NCBI GenBank assembly: GCA_023135995.1
Contig: JAGLRY010000176.1
Coordinates: 1-6,265 of the forward strand
Origin: Candidatus Aminicenantota bacterium
Lineage (GTDB): Bacteria; Acidobacteriota; Aminicenantia; Aminicenantales; Aminicenantaceae
DNA: 6,265 bases
Direction of reading: 5' to 3'
How positions within the stretch are numbered: the stretch's first letter is position 1; each line of letters starts with the position of its first letter. The position numbers and the translations under genes were made by a program. Below are positions 1-5,642 of this stretch, piece by piece. Under the pieces are notes generated by a model. It was not told where the DNA came from. It saw only the letters and a program-made list of their open reading frames with translations, and did no database searches.

Positions 1-41
1 GTGGGGTGGGTTGGCCTCGACTCGTGAACAATTCAGGTTAG

Positions 42-49
42 AGGAGGAG
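42..49 (+). promoter_or_regulatory. Ribosome binding site of the M14 peptidase gene
   Basis: A purine-rich AGGAGGAG lies 8 bases before the ATG at 58, a near-ideal Shine-Dalgarno sequence. It supports that ATG as the start, and the K-rich, hydrophobic N-terminus that follows agrees with it. No promoter can be assigned in the 41 bases upstream that are visible. Confidence 0.8.
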
Positions 50-57
50 TAATAGAA

Positions 58-1758
58 ATGAAAAAATACATAAAATCAGTGGTATATCTTAGTCTTGGGC
101 TATCGTTTTTTGTGGGACTGGTCCAGAGTGATGGTGTTGTTAAAACACCCGCAGAGGCGGTGAACTACGGCCAATACAGCCAGTATGAAGAGATCAGCCA
201 CTTTTTAAGTCTCCTTGATTCTCTTTCTGAAGAATTGACTGTTCAGATCGTCGGAAAATCGTTAGGGACAGAGGAATATGAGGCCAAAGACTTCTATCTC
301 TGCATTCTGACGGAGGAGGGTGCGGATTCCCCCCAAAGGCTCAACCGGGGAAAGCCCACATTTTATCTAGTAGCCGCCAAACACGGCAACGAACAGTCGG
401 CTAAGGAAGCGGCGTTATGGCTCATCAGAGATCTGGCTGTCGGAGAATTGAATCCTCTTCTTAAAAAGGTCAACTTTTTGATAATGCCACAGTCTAATCC
501 CTATGGGAATTGGTTTGACCAGCGCCGCAATGAACAGAACCTGGATCTGAACCGGGATCATGTCAAACTGGAAGCGCCGGAGACAGAGACGATCAACCGT
601 GTTTTCCGCATCTGGATGCCCGAGGTCACCATGGATGTCCATGAGAAGGGGGATGATTTCTACAGGGTCAGCATCGGTTGTGTGTCCAATGTCAACATCA
701 ATAAAATGCTTCAAGAGTTTTCGCGAGAGAAAATCCTGACAGAAGTGAAAGAAAAACTAAACAAAGAAGGGATCACTTTTCATGAATACTTGATCACGCA
801 GGAGATGGGCATTGATTCCTCAGCCGGCGTGACCTATCGAACAGAGGATCTCGAGGGCAGAGAGGAGATGAAGCGCTACAGCACCACAGACCTCAACGAC
901 GGTCGGAACAGCCCCGGCATCTATGAAACACTCTCTTTTATCCAAGAGGGTGCTTCCCGGCACGATATCACAACACTCAAAGACAGAACCCGGTACCAGT
1001 ATTTCGGGATCCGGTATTTTGCCGAGAGCGTCGCTTCACATAGCGAAGAAATCATAAAGCTCGTGCGGAGTCTGCGCGCGGAGCTCCTGGATAAGGCCCA
1101 TGAGTTTTCGGATCAGAACCTCGTTCATATGCGGATGAGGTATGCTAGGAATCCGCAGGAGCCAACGTTGACCATAAAGAAGTTTAAACGGTCACGGAGC
1201 CCGATTCGCGGCGTTCTGAAAGTGGATAAAAAAGCAGGGGACACGGTGACGACATCCGAGTTAGATCGCTATCCCTATCCCAGCGAAACCAAGGTCGTTG
1301 AGGAGGTCGTGGAAAATTGGTTTCCGGATGTGGAGCCCCTCATCAGTGTGAGCCGTCCTCTTGGTTACCTGATTCCTGCCAAGCACCAGGATCTGTTGGA
1401 GACTCTTCTCCGTCACGGAATTCAGGTCCAAGCGTTCACAAAGGATGTCCGTCTTGATATCGAATCCTATCAGATAGGGGAGGTTGTTCCGGCCGAATAT
1501 GATTATTTGCCCCCGATGAAGATCGATGTGTCCAAAAAAACACACGAGATAATCGCAAAAAAGGGTGACATGTACGTTACCTGTGCTCAACCGGGAGCGA
1601 ATCTGATTCCCTGTTTACTCGAACCGCAATCTCAATACGGATTCATCCGCTACTGGAAATTCAACTTAGTTCAAGAAGAAGGGAACATCTATCCTTTTTA
1701 TAGAGTTACTGCGAAACAGAAACTGCCACTCATCCCGTATAAAAATTGGATCCGTTAG
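58..1758 (+). CDS. Secreted M14-family zinc carboxypeptidase-like protein with C-terminal extension
   Basis: This 566-residue protein is a probable exported metallocarboxypeptidase, expected to remove C-terminal residues from peptides outside the cytoplasm. Residues 1-24 look like a signal peptide: lysines at 2, 3 and 6, then a hydrophobic stretch at about 8-22. Cleavage could fall after VQS (24) or AEA (34). There is no lipobox cysteine. The M14 signature is readable: HGNE at 109-112 supplies the first zinc ligands (H109, E112), NPYG at 147-150 leads into an R/N-rich segment, and DLNRD at 163-167 carries the substrate-carboxylate arginine R166. DVHE at 193-196 gives the third ligand, H195. 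The general-base glutamate is probably E297 in SFIQEG, with E290 as the alternative. The catalytic domain ends near 340. Residues from about 365 to 566 form an extra C-terminal region not found in classical carboxypeptidase A, ending with a QP...LLEPQSQYG segment at 511-528. Substrate is unknown. The gene converges on sucD with 6 bp between stops. Confidence 0.82.
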   Translation: MKKYIKSVVYLSLGLSFFVGLVQSDGVVKTPAEAVNYGQYSQYEEISHFLSLLDSLSEELTVQIVGKSLGTEEYEAKDFYLCILTEEGADSPQRLNRGKPTFYLVAAKHGNEQSAKEAALWLIRDLAVGELNPLLKKVNFLIMPQSNPYGNWFDQRRNEQNLDLNRDHVKLEAPETETINRVFRIWMPEVTMDVHEKGDDFYRVSIGCVSNVNINKMLQEFSREKILTEVKEKLNKEGITFHEYLITQEMGIDSSAGVTYRTEDLEGREEMKRYSTTDLNDGRNSPGIYETLSFIQEGASRHDITTLKDRTRYQYFGIRYFAESVASHSEEIIKLVRSLRAELLDKAHEFSDQNLVHMRMRYARNPQEPTLTIKKFKRSRSPIRGVLKVDKKAGDTVTTSELDRYPYPSETKVVEEVVENWFPDVEPLISVSRPLGYLIPAKHQDLLETLLRHGIQVQAFTKDVRLDIESYQIGEVVPAEYDYLPPMKIDVSKKTHEIIAKKGDMYVTCAQPGANLIPCLLEPQSQYGFIRYWKFNLVQEEGNIYPFYRVTAKQKLPLIPYKNWIR

Positions 1759-1764
1759 ATTCTA

Positions 1765-2634
1765 TTAGGACAAGGCTTCCTTGATTTTGGCTCCCATGTC
1801 TGCGGGGCTTTTAGCGACGAAGACTCCTGCTGCCTCAAGAGCTTCCATCTTCTCTTTGGCGGTCCCTTTGCCTCCAGCAATGATCGCGCCGGCATGTCCC
1901 ATGCGTCTGCCTGGAGGTGCAGTTTGGCCTGCGATGAAGCTCACGACAGGTTTGGGGAATTCTTGTTTGATGTATTCTGCAGCTTCCTCTTCAGCAGTGC
2001 CACCGATCTCACCGATAAGCACTACAGCCTCAGTGTCTTCATCCTCTTTGAACATCTGCAGCAGCTCGATAAATTTTAATCCCACGATCGGATCTCCACC
2101 GATCCCGATGGCTGTGGACTGGCCATAACCTTGCAGAGAAACCTGCTGGACGGCCTCATAGGTAAGAGTTCCTGATCGAGAGATAATACCGATAGAACCT
2201 GGTGTGTGGATATGACCCGGCATGATGCCGATCTTGCACTTTCCTGGGGAAATAATTCCCGGCGTGTTCGGACCGATCATGTGGCAGTCTTTCTCTTTAA
2301 GGAGCCTCTTGACTTTGATCATGTCAAAGGTGGGGATGCCTTCGGTGATGCACACTACGAGATCAACACCGGCGTCAGCAGCCTCCATGACAGCATCGGC
2401 TGCAAAAAGGGGTGGAACAAAAATGGCAGCTGCGTTGGCGCCTTCTTCAGCGACCGCGTCAGCAACCGTGTTGAACACAGGCACATCAAGATGTGTCTGC
2501 CCACCTTTTCCTGGAGTCACACCAGCCACGACTTTTGTCCCGTACTCTAGCATCCTCTCCGTGTGAAAGGTTCCCTCTCCTCCAGTGATTCCCTGGACGA
2601 CAACTCTTGTGTTTTCATCGACTAATATGCTCAT
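1765..2634 (-). CDS. sucD: Succinyl-CoA synthetase (ADP/GDP-forming), alpha subunit
   Basis: This cytoplasmic subunit binds CoA and carries the phosphohistidine in the reversible reaction succinyl-CoA + NDP + Pi = succinate + CoA + NTP. It works as a complex with SucC. The 289 residues match the family's usual length. The N-terminal CoA-binding Rossmann domain shows QGITGGEGTFH at 14-24 and GVTPGKGG at 38-45. GPNTPG at 121-126 carries Thr where E. coli has Cys123, probably harmless as that position varies in the family. GEIGG at 208-212 contains the glutamate that interacts with the active-site histidine. GRRMGHAGA at 242-250 places the phosphorylated histidine at H247 (E. coli His246). The ATG follows AAGGAG with a 6-base spacer, and only 14 bp separate it from the sucC stop, so it is surely cotranscribed with sucC. 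It is the last gene of the leftward run. Confidence 0.98.
   Translation of the reverse strand: MSILVDENTRVVVQGITGGEGTFHTERMLEYGTKVVAGVTPGKGGQTHLDVPVFNTVADAVAEEGANAAAIFVPPLFAADAVMEAADAGVDLVVCITEGIPTFDMIKVKRLLKEKDCHMIGPNTPGIISPGKCKIGIMPGHIHTPGSIGIISRSGTLTYEAVQQVSLQGYGQSTAIGIGGDPIVGLKFIELLQMFKEDEDTEAVVLIGEIGGTAEEEAAEYIKQEFPKPVVSFIAGQTAPPGRRMGHAGAIIAGGKGTAKEKMEALEAAGVFVAKSPADMGAKIKEALS
1771..1783. terminator. Weak hairpin at the convergent gene ends, possible terminator
   Basis: CAAGG, a 3-base loop, then CCTTG form a 5-bp stem just past the peptidase stop and inside the last codons of sucD. On the + strand it is followed by ATTTT. The stem is short and the T-run poor, so it is at best a weak terminator for the rightward gene. 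I see no better terminator for either direction in the 6-bp space between the stops or nearby, so the two transcripts probably overlap at their 3' ends. Confidence 0.2.
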
Positions 2635-2640
2635 CTTCGA

Positions 2641-2646
2641 CTCCTT
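2641..2646 (-). promoter_or_regulatory. Ribosome binding site of sucD
   Basis: AAGGAG on the minus strand lies 6 bases before the sucD ATG, within the 14-bp gap after the sucC stop codon. This close spacing allows translational coupling of the two subunits of one enzyme. Confidence 0.8.
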
Positions 2647-2648
2647 TC

Positions 2649-3809
2649 CTATTGGCTGGCAAGTGGCACGACTTTTTCAGCCGCTTCCTTCATGCTCGAG
2701 GCTGAGAAAAAGGCAAGATCCGAATCTTCCAGGATCTTTTTTCCCAGTTCCACGTTTGTTCCTTCGAGACGGACAACCATCGGTATGTTAAGCTCCAATT
2801 CTCTAGCCGCTTTGACGATCCCATTCGCGACAAGGTCACAGCGAACAATGCCACCGAAAATGTTGATCAGGGCTGCTTTGACGTCCTTGTCGGAAATGAG
2901 GATCTTGAATGCGTTTTTCACGGCTTCTTCTGAGACGCCGCCTCCCACGTCAAGAAAGTTTGCGGGCATTCCGCCCGAGTACATGATAATATCCATCGTG
3001 GCCATGGCTAATCCCGCGCCGTTGACCATGCATCCGACATTCCCGTCGAGCTTGATGTAGTTCAGGTCGAATTTGGATGCCTCGACTTCCAAAGGTTCTT
3101 CCTCGTTGAGGTCGCGCATTTCTTTAATGTTCGGGTGGCGAACGAGGGCATTGTCATCGAAATTCATCTTCGCGTCTAGAGCTAGAACATCTCCTTGTCC
3201 TGTGATCAGAAGGGGATTGATTTCCGCCAGTGACGCATCTGTGGATTCAAAAGCCTTATAGAGAGTCAAAAGAAATTTCACGGCCTGCTTAAACGTATCC
3301 CCTTCAAGACCCAGCTGGAAAGCGAGTTTGCGCGCTTGGAACGGCAGAAAACCTGTGGCCGGATTGATGTATTCCTTGAAAATGAGTTCGGGCGTTTCTG
3401 CCGCGACTTTCTCGATCTCCATCCCGCCCTCTGATGAGGCCATCACTACTGGTGCTTCTTTGGCTCTGTCAATCACGATCCCGATATAAAGCTCTTTGGC
3501 GATGTCCAGAGCTTCTTCAACAAGGATTTTCTTAACAAGTTTTCCCTCTGGTCCGGTTTGATGGGTGACGAGATTCATTCCGATGATCTCTTGGGCTCGT
3601 TCTTGGGCTTCTTCTGGAGTGTTTGCTAACTTGACGCCGCCGCCTTTCCCTCTGCCGCCGGCGTGAATTTGGGCTTTGACAACAACCTTGGGGCCTATGT
3701 CCTTGGCAATCTCATACGCCTTTTCCGCGGTTTCAGCAACTTCACCCCTAGGAATCCGAACGCCGTACTGGTTGAGGATACTTTTTGCTTGATACTCATG
3801 AATTTTCAT
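2649..3809 (-). CDS. sucC: Succinyl-CoA synthetase (ADP/GDP-forming), beta subunit
   Basis: This is the nucleotide- and succinate-binding partner of SucD. From the ATG at 3809 the protein has 386 residues, against 388 in E. coli. A TTG one codon upstream (3812) would also be in frame, but the ATG has the better 8-base spacing to AAAGGA and gives the family-typical start MKIHEYQAK. The N-terminal ATP-grasp domain shows KAQIHAGGRGKGGGVK at 45-60. AEINPLL at 195-201 and LDAK at 211-214 hold the Mg-nucleotide ligands E196, N198 and D212 (E. coli Glu197, Asn199, Asp213). GNVGCMVNGAGLAMAT at 256-271 begins the ligase domain, and NIFGGIVRCD at 316-325 is the conserved loop that meets the phosphohistidine of the alpha subunit. 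All key elements are present. ADP versus GDP preference cannot be read with confidence. A 165-bp gap separates it from the fumarase subunit upstream, so it might have its own promoter. Confidence 0.98.
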   Translation of the reverse strand: MKIHEYQAKSILNQYGVRIPRGEVAETAEKAYEIAKDIGPKVVVKAQIHAGGRGKGGGVKLANTPEEAQERAQEIIGMNLVTHQTGPEGKLVKKILVEEALDIAKELYIGIVIDRAKEAPVVMASSEGGMEIEKVAAETPELIFKEYINPATGFLPFQARKLAFQLGLEGDTFKQAVKFLLTLYKAFESTDASLAEINPLLITGQGDVLALDAKMNFDDNALVRHPNIKEMRDLNEEEPLEVEASKFDLNYIKLDGNVGCMVNGAGLAMATMDIIMYSGGMPANFLDVGGGVSEEAVKNAFKILISDKDVKAALINIFGGIVRCDLVANGIVKAARELELNIPMVVRLEGTNVELGKKILEDSDLAFFSASSMKEAAEKVVPLASQ

Positions 3810-3817
3810 CAATATAG

Positions 3818-3823
3818 TCCTTT
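3818..3823 (-). promoter_or_regulatory. Ribosome binding site of sucC, decides the start
   Basis: AAAGGA on the minus strand lies 8 bases from the ATG at 3809 and 5 bases from the alternative TTG at 3812. The first spacing and the stronger start codon favour ATG, making SucC 386 rather than 387 residues. Confidence 0.7.
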
Positions 3824-3838
3824 ATATATGAATTTGGG

Positions 3839-3861
3839 AACTCGGAATTTAAACTCCGGAA
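3839..3861. repeat. Imperfect palindrome with overlapping direct repeat in the sucC leader
   Basis: CGGAATTTAAACTCCG (3843-3858) is a 16-bp inverted repeat centred on TTTAAA, with one non-matching pair that becomes a G-U pair in the leftward transcript. It overlaps a direct repeat, AACTCGGAA (3839-3847) and AACTCCGGAA (3852-3861), which differ by one inserted base. The near-perfect two-fold symmetry lies about 30-50 bases before the sucC start, where a dimeric regulator could bind. No known operator consensus is recognised, and a chance origin is possible. Confidence 0.35.
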
Positions 3862-3960
3862 GTCACGAAGAGGATCTCAGAAATCTCACATCATGAAATG
3901 CGAGTTTCTATCTCTCTTCAGACTTCTAAATATTCCGATCTACAGGTTTGTTTATTTATT

Positions 3961-3974
3961 CTGTCTTCTGTCTT
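3961..3974. repeat. Tandem 7-bp duplication after the fumarase beta stop
   Basis: CTGTCTT occurs twice in tandem and continues with CT into the stop codon of the neighbouring gene. It looks like replication slippage in a non-coding spot. No function is apparent. Confidence 0.5.
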
Positions 3975-4532
3975 CTACGCTTTGATCTCGTACTGCTTCT
4001 TTCCTTCCTGGTAGAGGTCGCCACCGTACATATCGTTGATCACGATACAGGGAAAATCTTTCACTTCGACCCTACGAATAGCTTCAGGCCCGAGCTCAGG
4101 GTAGGCAATTACTTCTGCTTTGACGATGCTCTTGGAAATAAGAGCACCCGCTCCTCCGACAGCTGCAAGATAGACGCCCTTGTATTTTTTCAGGGATTCT
4201 TTGACTTCTTCGTTCCGTGCGCCTTTTCCGATCGTACCCTTGAGACCGAGCTTGTGAAGGGTGGGGGCATAAGAATCCATCCGGTAGCTGGTTGTCGGCC
4301 CTGCAGATCCAATGGGATTTCCGGGTCGTGCAGGTGTCGGGCCGACATAGTATATGAATTGTCCTTTGACATCAATGGGAAGCTCTTTTCCCTCTTTCAG
4401 AAGATCGATCAGTTTTTTGTGCGCGGAATCTCTTCCGGTATACAGAGAACCTGTGATGTACACCCTGTCGCCTGTTCGGAGTTTCTCTATGACTTCGTCA
4501 GAGACCGGTGTTGTGATTCTGTGTTCGGCCAT
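3975..4532 (-). CDS. Class I fumarate hydratase, beta subunit (C-terminal domain type)
   Basis: This 185-residue protein corresponds to the C-terminal domain of the iron-sulfur class I fumarases (E. coli FumA/FumB) and to the TtdB-type beta subunit of two-subunit hydro-lyases. With its alpha subunit it would interconvert fumarate and malate in the cytoplasm. Visible family motifs are TGRDSAHK at 32-39, YYVGPTPA at 61-68, a GPTTSYRMD substrate-binding segment at 78-86, GKGA at 102-105, VGGAGAL at 125-131, PELGPEAI at 145-152, and INDMYGGDLY at 165-174. Length is right for the separate beta subunit. The alpha subunit, which carries the 4Fe-4S cluster, is not in the window; the gene just upstream is mdh, 38 bp away. 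The ATG has only a weak GAGAGAGA ribosome site, so coupling to mdh translation is likely. L-tartrate dehydratase beta is an alternative by homology, but the TCA-gene context strongly favours fumarase. Confidence 0.92.
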   Translation of the reverse strand: MAEHRITTPVSDEVIEKLRTGDRVYITGSLYTGRDSAHKKLIDLLKEGKELPIDVKGQFIYYVGPTPARPGNPIGSAGPTTSYRMDSYAPTLHKLGLKGTIGKGARNEEVKESLKKYKGVYLAAVGGAGALISKSIVKAEVIAYPELGPEAIRRVEVKDFPCIVINDMYGGDLYQEGKKQYEIKA

Positions 4533-4570
4533 TTTTTTTATCTCTCTCTTTGATTTGGCGTGCGCAAATA

Positions 4571-5512
4571 TCAGGACATAAATGTGTCACACTCATCGAC
4601 AGTCTTCTGGACGGCAGCCTTTGTGGTTCCGAGCCTTTCCTTTTCTTCGTCTGTGAGTGCGATCTCGAAAATTTTCTCCATTCCTTTTGCAGTGATGAGA
4701 CAGGGTACGCCGATGAAGAGACCGTTTATTCCATATTCGCCTTCACAGAGCGCAGCGCAGGGGAGAACTCGCCGTTTGTCTTTAAGATAGGACTCAGCAA
4801 TCACGATGGCACTCCATGCTGGACTGAAGAAAGCCGAACCTTTCCCAAAAAGTGTGACAATTTCCGTTCCTGCTTTCCGGGTTCTCTCGACAACGCGGTC
4901 GATGAGGTCTTGGTCCGCGACCTCAGTTAAAGGAACGCCGCCGATAGTGGTAAGCCGAGGTAAAGGCACCATTGTCGGGCCGTGGCCTCCGAGAACTGTG
5001 CCCGTAATGTCAGCCACAGACACACCCAACTCCATGGAGAGAAATGCCCGATAGCGCGCTGTATCCAACGTGCCGGCCATACCGATGACTTGAATCTTGG
5101 GGAAACCGGTGATCTTGTGAAAGGTGTAGACCATGGCATCCAGAGGATTTGTGAGGACGATGCAGAAGGCATCAGGAGCATTCTCTTTGATACCGTTGGC
5201 CACTGCACTGATGATCTTGATGTTCGTGCTGAGAAGATCTTCGCGGGTCATACCAGCCTGGCGGGGTTTCCCCGCAGTGATAATAACCACGTCGGAACCC
5301 TGGATGTCTTTGTAGTCCGAGGTGCCAGTGATGTTTGCATCATAGTTGCCATGAGGAGCCATCTCCATTAAGTCCAATGCTTTTCCCTTAACAGGATTCA
5401 CATAATCAGGAATATCCAGTACAACGATGTCTCCCATTTCCTTCTGGGCGGCAAGCATGGCTAGAATTTGGCCGATCTGGCCTCCGCCGATAAGTGCAAT
5501 TTTTTTTCTCAA
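4571..5512 (-). CDS. mdh: NAD-dependent malate dehydrogenase, LDH-like type
   Basis: This 313-residue protein catalyses malate + NAD+ = oxaloacetate + NADH in the cytoplasm. The N-terminal Rossmann fold shows G9-x-G11-x-x-G14, and D33 at the end of the second strand points to NAD rather than NADP. In the mobile loop, GKPRQAGMTR at 81-90 has arginine (R84) at the position that separates malate from lactate dehydrogenases, plus the catalytic-loop R90. TNP at 121-123, D150 and R153 in LDTARYR, and the catalytic H177 in GGHG complete the active site. After H177-G the usual Asp is Pro179 (HGPTMVPL), and the loop has QA where KP is common; both are mild deviations away from the catalytic residues. 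The start is a TTG behind a perfect AAAGGAGG, and the family-typical MRKKIALIGGG leaves no better choice. It sits between the isocitrate dehydrogenase gene and the fumarase beta gene in the same direction. Confidence 0.96.
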   Translation of the reverse strand: MRKKIALIGGGQIGQILAMLAAQKEMGDIVVLDIPDYVNPVKGKALDLMEMAPHGNYDANITGTSDYKDIQGSDVVIITAGKPRQAGMTREDLLSTNIKIISAVANGIKENAPDAFCIVLTNPLDAMVYTFHKITGFPKIQVIGMAGTLDTARYRAFLSMELGVSVADITGTVLGGHGPTMVPLPRLTTIGGVPLTEVADQDLIDRVVERTRKAGTEIVTLFGKGSAFFSPAWSAIVIAESYLKDKRRVLPCAALCEGEYGINGLFIGVPCLITAKGMEKIFEIALTDEEKERLGTTKAAVQKTVDECDTFMS

Positions 5513-5517
5513 ACTAA

Positions 5518-5526
5518 CCTCCTTTT
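5518..5526 (-). promoter_or_regulatory. Strong ribosome binding site of mdh, decides the TTG start
   Basis: AAAAGGAGG on the minus strand lies 5 bases before the TTG at 5512. Full complementarity to the 16S rRNA tail probably offsets the weak start codon. No in-frame ATG or GTG nearby keeps the conserved N-terminal beta strand, so TTG is the most likely true start. Confidence 0.85.
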
Positions 5527-5550
5527 GTTATTGAATGATTATTAAATTAT

Positions 5551-5581
5551 TCCGGATCGTTTGTGAAACAACAGCTCCGGA
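5551..5581 (-). repeat. Bulged inverted repeat (RNA hairpin candidate) upstream of mdh
   Basis: In the leftward transcript UCCGGA pairs with a second UCCGGA (6 bp). On the 5' side a 4-base GCUG bulge follows, then UUGUUU pairs with AAACGA (6 bp including one G-U) around a CAC loop. The structure lies between the isocitrate dehydrogenase stop and the mdh ribosome site. No U-run follows, so it is not a standard rho-independent terminator. It could protect or punctuate the mRNA, or be a protein-binding site. The function is inference. Confidence 0.4.
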
Positions 5582-5642
5582 TATTTTAAACCCATTCGAT
5601 TTTATTTCTTGTTGTCCAGTCCTCGAGCGAACGGGACTCTTC

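Larger units (their letters stand above)
3810..3974 (-). other. 165-bp intergenic leader between fumarase beta and sucC
   Basis: This is the second-largest type of gap in the leftward run and has no coding sequence that I can support. It is A/T-rich near sucC, with a TATATA at about 30 bases or less before the start codon, but no matching -35 hexamer at 16-18 bases. It contains an imperfect palindrome at 3843-3858 and a 7-bp tandem repeat next to the fumarase stop. It may hold a promoter, operator or mRNA-processing signal for sucCD. The sequence alone does not decide which. Confidence 0.4.
5513..5642 (-). other. 130-bp intergenic leader between isocitrate dehydrogenase and mdh
   Basis: No coding sequence is supported here. 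It is A/T-rich, holds the bulged hairpin at 5551-5581 and ends with the mdh ribosome site. I see no pair of -35 and -10 hexamers at correct spacing and no hairpin followed by a T-run, so read-through from the upstream gene is the simplest reading. Confidence 0.4.

Noticed and set aside
1..14. G-rich stretch at the left edge, possible G-quadruplex
   Set aside because: Only two runs of three or more G are present; too few for a quadruplex, and the context is cut by the edge.
2..52. Open frame from the left edge ending at a TAA just before the peptidase start, which could be the tail of an upstream gene
   Set aside because: Only 16 codons are visible and the other two frames are also open for 8 to 13 codons, so there is no basis to choose.
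2206..2566. Two overlapping open frames of 114 codons opposite sucD
   Set aside because: Antisense shadows of a strongly conserved gene, with no recognisable protein features.
3810..3835. Promoter with TATATA as -10 in front of sucC
   Set aside because: No acceptable -35 hexamer lies 16-18 bases upstream, and A/T-rich words are common in this gap.
3948..4553. Long open frame of 201 codons opposite the fumarase beta gene
   Set aside because: It is an antisense shadow of a gene with clear family motifs, is rich in Cys and Phe, and has no supporting ribosome site or recognisable domain.
4533..4570. Small hairpin TTTG...CAAA plus A-run between mdh and the fumarase gene
   Set aside because: The stem is only 4 bp and the A-run lies on the wrong side for a leftward terminator.
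4982..5371. Open frame of 129 codons opposite mdh
   Set aside because: It is fully covered by mdh on the other strand, whose catalytic motifs are intact; no independent evidence of coding.
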